From contig CM043942.1 of the NCBI GenBank assembly GCA_014529385.2, positions 64,079,184 to 64,143,183 of the forward strand: a stretch of DNA of 64,000 nt, read 5' to 3'. A model generated the notes under the pieces. The model was not told where the DNA came from. It ran no database searches and saw nothing but the letters and a program-made list of their open reading frames with translations. Every line of letters starts with the position of its first letter. Positions within the stretch are counted from its first letter, which is position 1. This document shows, one piece after another, positions 35,321 to 46,259 of this stretch. The DNA is from Adiantum capillus-veneris (lineage: Eukaryota > Streptophyta > Polypodiopsida > Polypodiales > Pteridaceae). The translations under genes were made by a program, and so were the position numbers.

Positions 35321-35593
35321 AAAAATACAGATGACCGTTTGGATTGTCCTTTGCAAGACCATCCAAAAGGTCATCTAATTACAACAAAATATCACAATTG
35401 GACAATACATTGAGCCAAAAAAAGATTGATAATTTCATTTACATAAGTGGAATTACAATTGGGGGAGGTATTGAGCCAAAAAATGATATGTATTGCATTT
35501 ACATAAAGGGCAAAAAAAGCCCGTGTGTACAAAATAGAGTATGGTCATGTGGGATAGGGCATACGGGGCCCGCGTATACAAAATAGAGGATGC

Positions 35594-37086
35594 TCATGGG
35601 GGAGTTAGCGGCATTTCATGTGGAACTCCTTGACTCTGCAAAACCATAAAAAAGAAACAATTAACACTTTGTTATTTAATATTTGATATAAAATCAACAA
35701 TTTGATTATTTAGATAAGATTAAACTTACATGTTGCAGACTTCTGCACGCATTTTCGAACTCCTCTCGAGAGATCATTTGATTTTCAAACAACCAACACC
35801 AAGTTTGATACTCGGTATGGTTCTCTCTATATCTCTGCACATCTCTGGTCGGGCGACTCATGGTAATGTTATACTGACAAAAAATAGCAACCAATTAATT
35901 AAATGAAAAACATTAGATTTTTTACAATAAAACTAATATTTTTACTTACATATTGGTCTTTCCAAGCCGTTTTTCCTCCCGAACGATAATGCGTAGGAGT
36001 CTGATGGGATCTGGCCTCAACTTGACGCGTATACATCCTCGCGCCCATTGCCCATTCGTCCTCTTTCTTGCCCATAGCGGTCTCCCACTCCACATCATGG
36101 ACATTTTCTGGCCGATAGCTATGCTCTGGAGACTCCATTGTCTTCTTTGCCTCTCTCCTCACACTAGATTTTTTGTTCTTCAGAAATGTTTTGACATGCT
36201 CTTGCAACCATTGCCTTGAGAATTGTTGCCCCTCAGGGTTGGGGAAACGCATGTGCATGGTTGTCTCTATATATGTGAGGTTGTAGGGATCTTGCTGATC
36301 AAATTTGAGAAAACAATTGATATATGTGGAGTGGATTAATTGGTTGACGTGTGTGCGGAATCTCCTGCCCTACGCTGTCCCGAGATCCACCATACCTCCT
36401 CTATGAACCTGGTAGTATAACCCGCGAGCATCTGGTGAAGGCATGTCATGGTCCTCATCTTCAGCTCGAGCAGGGAGCGGTGACTGTGGAGGAGAATCTG
36501 TAGTACTTCCCCCCCCCCCAAAACAACAACTAGCTCCGCTCCCTCGTCGAGATCGACCGGCGCTAGCGCGCGAGCTGCCCTGACGCTGACTGCCAGAAGA
36601 GTGCCGATGTGAATCTGGGGCAGAAGGTGGGATAGGTGATGGATAGGTGGACGCCCGTGGCGTCGGACCCTGTGGCGTCGCACCCAACGACGTCTGACCC
36701 TGGGGCGTTGGACCCTGTGAAGGAAAAGTTGAACCTGGAGCTGTAGCTAGAAAACTCTGCAGGTATGGAGTGCCACCAGTCGGAGTAGAGACCTCTGATA
36801 ATCCAAAAGCTGCTAGCTGCGCCGGTGAATAGCGCTGTGTAAGGGTCTACTGTGAACCTAACCACTCAGCCCGAAGACGCAATGTCCTCTCCACATTTGG
36901 ATCGGTCACAGGTACGGCAGTGGACCCACCTAGAGCGTTCCGAAACCAGCCGAACCCTGATGATGACTGCTGAGGTGATGACTGTGAATGATAGGCAGAG
37001 AGAGCATCGGGATATGACATCCCGTCTGCCATGAAATCCTCAATGCTGCGAAAGCGTGGTGTGAAAGAAGAAGACATGGTCTGCAT
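35594..37086 (-). pseudogene. Transposase_24-like (TNPA-role) gene of element C with two in-frame TAG codons
   Basis: Three exons fit perfectly in phase: 37086-35950 (1137 nt), 35873-35730 (144 nt) and 35635-35594 (42 nt, ending MPLTPP and TGA), with GTAAGT donors at 35949 and 35729. The product would be 440 codons: an N-terminal SFTPRFRSIEDFMADGMSYP, a Pro/Gln/Ser/Gly-rich middle (repeated GxTPQGPTPR), then a charged helical domain (FSRQWLQEHVKTFLKNKKSS, WETAMGKKEDEWAMGARMYT) typical of plant Ptta/En/Spm accessory proteins. Two TAG stops interrupt it at codons 80 (36849-36847) and 239 (36372-36370), with no frameshift. At least the first is preceded by CAG, so CAG-to-TAG decay is plausible. 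Divergent to TNP2. Confidence 0.72.
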
Positions 37087-37439
37087 TTATTATGACAAAG
37101 ATTAAACTAGGGTATAAAATTTGAATATATGATTAAAAATTTACACCTTGATTTTTTTCAAACATTGGATTTTTTAACATTGGATTCTCTATAGTATCCA
37201 ATGTTGAAAGAATCCAATGTGGAAAGAATCCAATGTGTGTCTACAACCTATAAAAGAGTCTTGCAAAGCCTTGAGTGCTAATAAGATATTAGTATGTGTA
37301 TTGACTAATAAGAGATTATTGTGTTTATGATTAGTGTGACCGATTGCGCGATCACTTGGACGGTCATTGGGGCCTAATACGTCACCTACGACTTAATCAT
37401 GGAGGTATGTTTCTGTTTTTGTGTTGATTGTTGTTTAAT

Positions 37440-38700
37440 TTAACATAATTAGTGTGTGTTTTAGTGTTGGCTTGTCTAATTGTCTTGTGCACACACTAAT
37501 TAGTGTGTGTTAACATACACTAATTAGTGTGTGCATTGGCTTGTGTAATTGTCTTGTGCACACACTAATTAGTATGTGCATTGAATTGTGCACACACTAA
37601 TTAGTGTGTGCATTGGCTTGTGTAATTGGCTTGTGCACACTATAATTAGTGTGTGTTAACATACACTAATTAGTGTGTGCATTGGCTTGTGTAATTGGCT
37701 TGTGCACACTCTAATTAGTGTGTGTTAACATACACTAATTAGTGTGTGCATTGGCTTGTGTAATTGGCTTGTGCACACACTAATTAGTGTGTGAATTATA
37801 TTGTGCACACACTAATTAGTGTGTGCATTGGCTTGTGTAATTGGACTATGCATTGGCCAATTCCATTGGTCAATGCACACACTAAATAGTGTGTGTATTG
37901 GCCAATCCAATTGGTTTGTACACACACTAATCACACACTAAATAATGTGTGTATTGGCGAATCCAATTGACCAATGCACACACTAATCCCAAACTAATGC
38001 ACACACTAATTAGTGTGTGAATTGGCCAATCCCATTGACCAATGCACATACTAATCACACACTAATTAGTGTGTACATTGACCAATCACATTGGCCAATG
38101 CACACTAATCACACACAAATTAGTATGTGTTAATGAGCACTAATTAGTGTGTGAATTGGCCAATCCCATTGACCAATGCACACACTAATCACACACTAAT
38201 TAGTGTGTACATTGACCAATCACATTGGCCAATGCACACACTAATCACACACAAATTAGTGTGTGTTAATGAGCACTAATTAGTGTGTGAATTGGCCAAT
38301 CCCATTGACCAATGCACACACTAATTAGTGTGTGCATTGACCAATCACATTGGCCAATGCACACACTAATAACACACTAATTAGTGTGTGCATTGACCAA
38401 TCACATTGGCCAATGCACACATTAATCACACACTAATTAGTGTGTGCATGGCCAATCCCAAATTTAACATATTAGGTTATGCAAGTAATAAATTTAACAA
38501 ATTTGACAAATCTAACAAGTTTAGATTTTGCAAGTAACTAATAATTAACAAATTTAAGTTTTGGTGTGTCTTTACTTACACTAATTAGTGTGTGCATTAG
38601 AATAATGCACACACTAATTAGTGTGTGTAAAGAACACATGCACTAATTAGTGTGTAAAGAACGTACACGTGCACTAATTAGTGTGTGTGCATGCGTGTGT
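37440..38700. repeat. Palindrome array: CACACACTAATTAGTGTGTG alternating with ATTGGCCAAT
   Basis: Some 30 copies of the perfect 20-bp palindrome CACACACTAATTAGTGTGTG or truncated forms are interleaved with ATTGGCCAAT (itself a palindrome and an inverted CCAAT pair) and CATTGACCAATC. A longer period of ~120 bp is visible between 38010 and 38440. The array fills the space between the divergent genes of element C. Each unit holds CACTA...TAGTG head to head. Confidence 0.92.
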
Positions 38701-39032
38701 ATGAGTGTATGCATGTGTGTATGTGTGTGTGTGTATGCATGTGTGTGTATGCGTGTGAAAAACTTAAAAAACATAACAACAGAACTTAAATGGAATTGAA
38801 GCGCTTGTTGGGAGAGGGTAGGAGAGTGGAAGAGTAGAGATGGTGGAGAGTAGAAGAGTAGAGATGAAGGAAGAGCTCAAGGTTGTGAGGTTCGCACTCT
38901 CGGCTTCTATGGAGAAGACGATGAAATTCGAATTTTAGGGCTTTGAACATCGCGGGGCACGTGGGTGCCCCTATTTATAAAAAAATTTGAAATTTGATTT
39001 TTCGCTCCTATTACCGCGAGTATTACCGCTGG

Positions 39033-39827
39033 CTTACCGCAATCATTACCGCGTCTATTACCGCGGCGCAAATTCGGGCCATATAAACAGATGGCCACGT
39101 TCTGACATTATTACTATTGATCTTCAAAATCTATTGGTACTATGTTTTTATAAAATATATATAAAATGAAAGTATTCCTAGTACTTTGAAAATGACATTT
39201 TTACCTAAAAGTTTAATTTTTACTTTTTACTGATATTTTATTAACATTTGATTTTAATTAGTGTATGTAATTTATTAATGTAGGTTGCTTGGGATGATTT
39301 TGGCCCGTCCACTGAACCGGATAGATCATGGTGGTTGGCCGAGCGCTTACCATGCCCATGCGTGCGGTGCAAATGCGCCATTGCTCAACTTCGACGGATA
39401 TGCTTGAGCCATGTAGAAGATTATGGACTATGGGATGATCCTTGCAAGCGTGCACGGATGGAAACAAACGATCGGCGAATTGTAGGGGCTATTGACATCA
39501 CTCCTCATTGGCGTGTGGTTGGTGGAGGAGAGGAAAGGAGGGTGGAAGAGCGCACGCGCCAAGAATCCATTAGAGAGGGAGGAAGCACATCAAATCAGTC
39601 AAGTACTGCTGCTCCCTCTTATCCGAGTGACCACATCCCATCTCCTTATGTGGATGCAGAAGACGACCATTTGCATAGAATGGTTGAGGATCTCTTTGCA
39701 CGAGAGGAGGAGCATGAACCAGAGTGTGCATGCGAAGAAGCTTCCGAGCGAACGAGGAGTGAGCTACTTGATTCGGCACACACCGCACTATATGATAGAT
39801 GCTCTTACTCCATTTTAAGGGCATCTC
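39033..39827 (+). repeat. Tandem duplication within element C, copy 1 (empty-site copy)
   Basis: A 795-bp unit starting TTACCGCAATCATTACCGCG and ending CTCCATTTTAAGG is repeated directly at 39828-40275 plus 47657-48000. Copy 1 contains the uninterrupted sequence GATCGGCGAATTGTAGGGG, the target that element B split in copy 2. About 5% divergence between copies was counted over one 145-bp stretch. Confidence 0.9.
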
Positions 39828-39829
39828 CT
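39284..39829 (+). pseudogene. Duplicated TNP2 5' exon of element C (copy 1)
   Basis: Begins after an acceptor (TTAATGTAG at 39283). The frame runs through DFGPSTEPDRSWWLAERL, a Cys/His cluster CPCVRCK...CLSHVEDYG typical of the transposase-associated domain, then an Arg/Glu-rich linker and ECACEEASERTRSE. It ends where the tandem duplication restarts, losing its link to exon 2. It is open throughout, so a protein with only the N-terminal domain could be made. Confidence 0.65.
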
Positions 39830-40275
39830 TACCGCAATCATTACCGCGTCTATTACCGCGGCGCAAATTCGGGCCATATAAATAGATGGCCACGTTTTGA
39901 CATTATTACTATTGACCCTCAAAATCTATTGGTACTATGTTTTTTATAAAATATATATAAAATGAAAGTATTCCTAGTACTTTGAAAATGACATTTTTAC
40001 CTAAAAGTTTAATTTTTACTTTTTACTGATATTTTATTAACATTTGATTTTAATTAGTGTATGTAATTTATTAATGTAGGTTGCTTGGGATGATTTTGGC
40101 CCGTCCACTGAACCGGATAGATCACGGTGGTTGGCCGAGCGATTACCATGCCCATGCGTGTGGTGCAAACGCGCCATTGCTCGACTTCGACGGATATGCT
40201 TAAGCCATGTAGAAGATTATGGACTATGGGATGATCCTCGCAAGCGTGCACGGATGGAAACAGACGATCCGCGAA
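39828..40275 (+). repeat. Tandem duplication copy 2, left part (interrupted by element B)
   Basis: Same sequence as 39033-39483, including the GCGGTAA-type sites and the acceptor at 40079. It stops at GCGAA, where element B begins; the remainder resumes at 47657. Confidence 0.9.
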
Positions 40276-40343
40276 CACTACAAGAGGTTGTGTGCTCTTG
40301 TGACGCTCTTAGCGACGGAAATACACTGGGTTTTTATAACCCC

Positions 40344-40535
40344 CGGCGTCGCTATAACCGTCGCTAAAAGCGTCGCTATCTGCGTTGCTATAGGCATCGC
40401 TATAGCCGTCGCTATAGGCGTCGCTATATAGCGACGCTCATAGCGACGCCTATAGCGACGAAGATAGCGACGCTCTCACAGAAGAGTATAGCGACGCATA
40501 TAGCGACGCTACAAAGCCATAAATAGCGACGCTTA
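40344..40535. repeat. Left subterminal array of element B (GCGTCGCTA, convergent)
   Basis: Seven copies of GCGTCGCTATAN in one orientation are followed from ~40430 by eight copies in the other, so the array can fold back on itself. Spacing is close to 12 bp within each half. Confidence 0.9.
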
Positions 40536-40562
40536 TAGCGACGCCTGAGAGAATATTTTTTT

Positions 40563-40591
40563 GGTGGCAGGGCATTGAATGCCCTGCCACC
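40563..40591. repeat. 29-bp perfect inverted repeat near the left end of element B
   Basis: GGTGGCAGGGCATT, one G, then its exact complement AATGCCCTGCCACC. It lies between the subterminal array and the end of the Transposase_24-like gene. Element A keeps only one half (~31740-31756). Confidence 0.85.
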
Positions 40592-40909
40592 CATCAACCA
40601 TATTGTACTTGATTCACTTTTTAAAAAAAGTGCAAAGGTAAATAATAGACCCAAAATAGTCACCCACAAGACGCATTGTTTGCAAAATTGACAATTGTAC
40701 ACATCATAGACAAACTGAATTGATTGGCAAATGTAATAATGACAATTGTACAACATCATAGGCATAAAGAATTGATTGGCAAAAGGAATTGCGGTGACAA
40801 ATGTAATAATATACATGGTTCAAAAAGACGTATAAAATCCGTCTCATGATACATAAGCTATGAGAAACCCTAAACTAATGCTATCTAGCTACGGCTAAAC
40901 TGACGTCGT

Positions 40910-42222
40910 CTAATCAGACGTCTCATCGCGTCCAAGCGGCGTATCTGTCGGATTCTGCAAAAAAAGACAATAAGACAGTTTTCAGTAAATATAAACATAT
41001 AACGACATTTATAAAACAATACAAAAAATAAAAAAGAGTAAACCCTAATACTAACCATGCCGCCGCGAGAACTTAGAATGTCCATCAGGGCATTTAAGCC
41101 CTTCCTGCCTACGTACTCGCGCTCGTACGGTGTGGGATCACGTCCTGTCATCGACCACTGTCAAAACATACAAAGATTTCATTATGTTAGAACTAAAAAA
41201 CTCATAAACCCTAAACTATCGAACATGCATAAAGAGCAATGTGAAAAGACTTACAAAATCGGCCTCAAATGATGCCCATCCACCGCTCCCCAAGTGGTGC
41301 GAGCTCCCTGCCTCTACTCGCGCTCTGGCTGCATCCTTTTGTTGCTTCCACTTGTCGGGATTCTCGCGCGCTGCTTTCTTCGCATTCTTCCAATCTTCTT
41401 TGGCCAGCCAATCTGGCCTATTCCACCCATTCTTGATTGCTTTTTGCACTTCGGAACGCTTGTGTTTGCAGTATTCGCGCATTCGAATCTTCATCAGGTC
41501 TTCATTGAAGCGCTGATCCCGTGTTGGAACGGGAAACTCATCATGAAGTATGCTGATGACTCTGTTTTTTAAATCACTTGGTACTTCACTCCATTTGTTT
41601 AGTATATAGTGTCTAAACAGCTGAGAGCAAAGACCACGCATGCGCGAGATCACCTTCTTGCCGTCATCATCCATGATGATGCCGCCGCTGATGTCGACGG
41701 AGTAAGGCAAGCCCTCTGCCGGTGATGCATGAACCTGGGTGTCCCGGCAGGGGTCTCTAGCGGCGTGTCGATGGGGGTACGGACGTCAGGTGTCTCCATC
41801 GGCGTCTGGGCGCCGAAGCGAGGAGTGTCGAGTGGGGTGGCTCCTGGCGGAGTAGGTAGAGGTGTGTAGCTTCTAGGAACAGTCAGCCGTGCAACACCTG
41901 GCGTAGACGGCGATGCTGTGGCTGGTGTGGGGGTGGGCAAAGAAGGGGAGGGTAAAGAGCCTCGTCGAACACGAGGCGGTGTGGAGGCATCGGTGGCGGA
42001 ATCCCCACAACAACCGCCACCGCCACCACTAGAGCGCCGGTGTCTAGACGAGTGTGACGCTCGTCTCGTCGACGCCGAAGCTTCGGAGCGCGCCGAATGC
42101 TCCGAAAGAGAGGGAGATGCGGATGGTGTAGGAACGCGCGATGATGCGCCAGAGCGATGACGCTCCACGTACCACTGTCTCTGCTGCGGTGACAAAGAAG
42201 AAAGAAACTCCTCATCATCCAT
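40910..42222 (-). pseudogene. Transposase_24-like (TNPA-role) gene of element B, one frameshift
   Basis: ATG 42222 sits just after an acceptor-like TTTAATGCAGGT. Exons: 42222-41255, 41157-41056 (34 codons) and 40954-40910 (15 codons, ending DTPLGRDETSD). N-terminus MDDEEFLSSLSPQQRQWYVE, then a long Ser/Pro/Thr-rich linker with a G6 and CC block, then a basic helical domain (LKNRVISILHDEFPVP, WLAKEDWKNAKKAARENPDK) as in plant Ptta/En/Spm proteins. Compared with element A, one base is missing near 41724 (GGCAGAGGG), shifting the frame between the linker and the helical domain. Exons 2 and 3 are multiples of three; exon 1 is one short. An assembly error at this site is the alternative. Confidence 0.75.
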
Positions 42223-42494
42223 ACCTGCATTAAACACACGAATATTTAAACTTAATATTGAATGAATAGAGTAGACAATGACGCAAAGACCATTAAATAC
42301 AATGACGTAATGACGCATATAAATACAATGACGCAATGAATCGAGTGGTAGAAGAGGCAAGTCGAAAACTCAGAATTTTCAATCAAAAGATGTGAGCGCG
42401 AGTAGAAAAGAGCGTTACACACCATGGAAGCTACTTAGAGAGCTAGAGCTTTTACAGCACGGAGCAAAATTGTTCAAATACAATATTTGTGGCT

Positions 42495-42698
42495 TTAAGA
42501 GATCTCTCTCTCATCCTCGCATAACTCAGCATAACTTCCTATATCTATATAGAGCTCTCCGTTTAAACACATATCCTCTGTTTCATTTTGTAGCTCCTCT
42601 GCATGCACCCCATATAGAGTAGTAGCATCTTGATGCTCGTCTGGCACCACCGCAGCGGCTTCTGATTGAGTAGCCGCTCTAGCATGTGTACTAGTCAC
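42495..42698 (-). pseudogene. C-terminal acidic tail of TNP2, element B
   Basis: Encodes EELQNETEDMCLNGELYIDI and ends at TAG-type stop 42495. Nearly the same peptide ends the TNP2 relic of element A, and element C has the analogous NLFIDLNTMGLNMD tail. In B the DUF4218/DUF4216 part that should precede it is not recognisable. Confidence 0.6.
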
Positions 42699-42900
42699 AT
42701 TTAGCCTGTGATGTGGCTGTTTTTGTGCATGGTAACTCTAGCGGTCCGCTGGTAAGGCTCCAACTTGTGCACTCAATATGTGCCCGTGACTCTGCCATGA
42801 TCTTAGCAAATGTCTATCTTATAGATGGTCTGCATGGTGTGAATCTTGGAGGTGATCTAAGTTGTGAATATGGCTGTGGGTCATCAGATCTCCTATAGGC

Positions 42901-43272
42901 TCAAATAGAACCACTACGCAAAGAGTAATAGTGTAGTCCACACAACAATATATAGGTAGCCTCATCATAAATTATCCTATAGGTATCCCACAAGGAGCTT
43001 GGTGTGGTAGCACTCGCTGTGTCATAGGGAGGATACTCTCCAAATCTAACTTTATTCCTCATGTACATCTTCTGATCCTCATCAGCATACAATGGTCCAG
43101 TCTCAAACAGGTCTAAAGATACAATCTCTGGTAGCTCAAAGATGTATGGACAATCCTCACAAAGGGCTAACGTCACAAGCTCTGGAATCTCGTCATTCGT
43201 GCATCTATAAGATGTACCAAAACCATCAAGAAAGTGATCTGGCAAGGTCGATTGTGCTTGGGCTCTAAGCAT
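42901..43272 (-). CDS. Unassigned 123-codon ORF inside element B
   Basis: ATG 43272 to stop 42901. The product is acidic and rich in Tyr/Glu/Leu, with CEDCPYIFELPEIVSLDLFE, YADEDQKMYMRNKVRFGEYP and LCGLHYYSLRSGS. It sits where TNP2 should continue with DUF4218/4216, but I see none of their signatures and no counterpart in A or C. It could be captured host sequence or a chance ORF; no function is assigned. Confidence 0.35.
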   Translation of the reverse strand: MLRAQAQSTLPDHFLDGFGTSYRCTNDEIPELVTLALCEDCPYIFELPEIVSLDLFETGPLYADEDQKMYMRNKVRFGEYPPYDTASATTPSSLWDTYRIIYDEATYILLCGLHYYSLRSGSI

Positions 43273-43744
43273 TTAGAAACTGTGTGTCTAAATGTATCTC
43301 TACTGAGTGTCTACATGTATGTATATAGGCAATCCCCCTATCTCACACAACAACCTATCAAATAGGGCCTCACAATCCATGATACTCAAAATCTATCAAT
43401 CTAGGTCAAAATTGGTGTCGAGGTATATATGCAAGTGCAATTGCTATGCTGCATAAGCCCCGAGGCGGTCACTTTTTAGAATGTGTATGATATCACATGA
43501 GTTAACCGGAGAGGATTATTAAAAGACCAAAATGTATAAAAATGTATACATACAGAGGGGGGTGGGGGTTTAGGCTCACAGTGTAAGTATAGTATGTATA
43601 TTGGGGTATTATTAATTACCTCTTGAACGCACATTGTTGGACGCATTTCTGACACCCCGTTTTTTGTAAATTTGTAAATATGGACATGACACCCGATGTC
43701 AAAAGGGCGTGTGGGATTTCTTTTTGTGGGTTTTTTAGCTTGCT

Positions 43745-45819
43745 TTAGCAAGCACATGTACATGCACTGCAAGTCGCTAGTCTAGTGACAGCTGTCTGGC
43801 TACTATAAGTGCCCTTAGTAAAACACGTTCGGAGCGAGTGCATTACGCCAGTGGGGGTCCGCAAAGATCGAATGGCCTCTTTTACTTTGCGTTCTTGGGC
43901 TCCTGTGAAAATCCATGGTGCTTTAGGAAGTTTTATCGATCCATCAGACGTTGTTTGCGGCCAATATTGCTCCATACGATCCACATTTCTAAGGTCAACT
44001 CTGGCTCCCAAAGTATCTTTCTTGCCGGTCAAATGGTCCCATAGTAGATTACCCACATTCTTGAATATGTGCATTGGATCGAGCAAGTGATTGATCACGA
44101 GTCGGGGCCAGTATGGTAACTCGTACCATAGAGATAGTCTCTTCATCCCTGGAGGCAATCCGTCATCGCACATCTCCTTCTGCTCTAACCATGCTTGTGC
44201 AGACATCCTTGGTGGCTCTCTTCCCAAAAAGCCGTCGCGTAACACATGATTCTCCGGAAGATACGCTTGATGACCTTCGTAGATTTGCTTCTTCAGTGAG
44301 GGTGCCCTACGTGCATTCAGTCTAGGTCCACATGTGACACATGCTCTGTATCCGCTTGTTTGAAGCCCTGCATGTATACACATGATAATAGATCAACTAT
44401 GGGGAAAAACAAGATTTACAGTGTCTGAGAGAGGAGTGTCAATAGATCACCTGAGCATTCTGTTAGCCCGGGATAGTCATGCATGGTCCACATTAGAATA
44501 CCTCTGATCAAAGCATTCCGTCGTCCTGTGTGTCGGCTCATATCCACCACCTCTATGCCAATCCACAATTGTTGTAGCTCTTCCAATAGTGGACGAAGAT
44601 ACACATCCATATTCCCCACTTTATATCGCCCTGGCACAATCAAGCTTAGCCATAGGTGCCCCTTCTTCGTAGTCAACCACGGGGGAATGTTGTAGTTGAA
44701 GATGACAACGGGCCATACACTGTAAGATGTTGATCTTTGACCAAATGGATTTACGCCATCCATAGCCAGGCCTAAGCGCAAATTTCGAGCTTCCCTGGCA
44801 AAATCCGACCATGTTCCATCTATATGTTTCCAGGCTGCGCAATCTGCAGGAATTCGTAGCACACCATCCGAAGATTTATTCTCCTCATGCCATGATGCTA
44901 GGGCGGCCATGGACTTACATTCGAAGAAATGCTTGATGCGAGGAAGCAAAGGAAAATGTCGCAAAACCTTTTGTGGAATTTTTGTCCCGTGGAGATCTAC
45001 TCGATATCTTTCGGAATCACATTTCGGACACTTCTCCATGTCTGTGTATTCCCCTCTGAAAAGAATGCAGTCATTAGGATAAGTGTGGATAGAATTGTAA
45101 TCCATCCCCAAGTTTCGCAAAATCTTTCTTGCTTCATCTCGGGAATCGGGCATCACATTGTCAGCTGGTAGAATGTGCTCTTTCAGCAATCTACACAACA
45201 TAAAAATATGATACAGTCGTGTAAAAATCTATCAGATCATTATACATTTAGAGTTCTATTAAAGTAAACTAATTGTAATAGATCACCTGAAAAGCGCTGT
45301 GACGCTAGTGTCACTCCATCCAAACTTTGCCTGCATGTTGAGAAGAACCAGGAGTGCTTTCAATCTAGACATACGTGCTCCATTATACAATGATGTATCG
45401 GCTTCACTTTTCATATCATCATAGATAAGCCTTTCTGAATCCATGATCGTCTCGATCATTTCATCAATCTCGGGCTCAAACATTGCCTCGTTGGGAATGT
45501 GCTCTGCATGATCATCCCCCGAGCTGTCAGAGGCTACATCTTGTGGCCTCACATATGCTGCTTGACCAAAGCGCCTGCGAATACGTCTATTGGGTTGCAA
45601 GATTGCTGCTTGTTGGCCAGCGTCAGAGTCCGACGAGTTATAATTGGCAACAACTCGATCTATAATAGATGGATCAAACTCGCCAAATTCGCGAACGTGC
45701 TGCAAAGAAACACGTCTTGTCCGTCGCACAGCATGCTTGCATTGATTACAAGGACATAAGACCCTCGTTGAGAGATAGGTGTTTCGGTTGGACGGTCCCA
45801 CATCCTCGTCGCTACTCAT
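43745..45819 (-). pseudogene. TNP2 transposase of element B, N-terminal two thirds, spliced frame open
   Basis: ATG 45819, just downstream of an 80-bp (CT)n tract. Exon 1 45819-45287 (Cys/His transposase-associated region, CPCNQCKH), exon 2 45190-44451 (Transposase_21, with CPKC, AMDGVNPFGQRS, WPVVIFNYNIPP, YLRPLLEELQQLW) and exon 3 from 44367 (GYRACVTCGP, HLLDPMHIFKNVGNLLWDHL). Phases match at both junctions (phase 2, then phase 1) with GT/AG borders, giving ~630 residues. The frame ends at 43745, shortly after FTKGTY, with unrelated sequence where the GLKxHDWH motif is expected. Transposon TNP2 proteins usually continue with DUF4218 and DUF4216, which element C retains. Likely a 3'-truncated gene. 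Confidence 0.8.
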
Positions 45820-45881
45820 AATGAGGATAAAAAACTTATAACCTAGACAACAAATTTAATATTCTATTGGCATTCTTCGTC

Positions 45882-45884
<3 letters not shown>

Positions 45885-45967
<83 letters not shown>
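45885..45967. repeat. (CT)n microsatellite, ~82 bp, in the TNP2 leader of element B
   Basis: A pure CT run (GA on the coding strand) ending 65 bp before the TNP2 ATG. Element A has a shorter (GA)n at 28061-28090 in the same place, so a GA-rich leader is a family trait. Confidence 0.98.
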
Positions 45968-45969
<2 letters not shown>

Positions 45970-45994
45970 ACCTCACATTCTCTAGTCATGTCCA

Positions 45995-46030
45995 ATCCCC
46001 GCACACCTCGGTCTAGAGGTGCACGGAGAT
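45995..46030 (-). promoter_or_regulatory. Conserved stem-loop upstream of TNP2 in element B
   Basis: ATCCCCGCACACCT (45995-46008) pairs with AGGTGCACGGAGAT (46017-46030) with few mismatches, the same hairpin as 27978-28015 in element A. The stem is kept although both arms have changed. Confidence 0.6.
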
Positions 46031-46259
46031 CAGAACCACCGGGTTATAATCTCGTCTTTATTGGTCAATACCTATATTTGTGGGTACAAGAAATCTAGAC
46101 ACCCACGTCTACATGATACTGCATGTAGTGGACAAAATCCCTTTGCCTCTTCTCTAGCTGTAGCACTTCACTTCATCTTAACATCTTTTCACAGTAGATC
46201 TTTCCACTGTTCGTCTAACTCTAAACCCTAAACCGTAAGTAATTCTTGCGTGGACTCGA

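Noticed and set aside
41883-42239. 118-codon ORF overlapping the Transposase_24-like gene of B
   Set aside because: Alternative frame of the Ser/Pro-rich linker; the splice phases and homology with A support the other frame.
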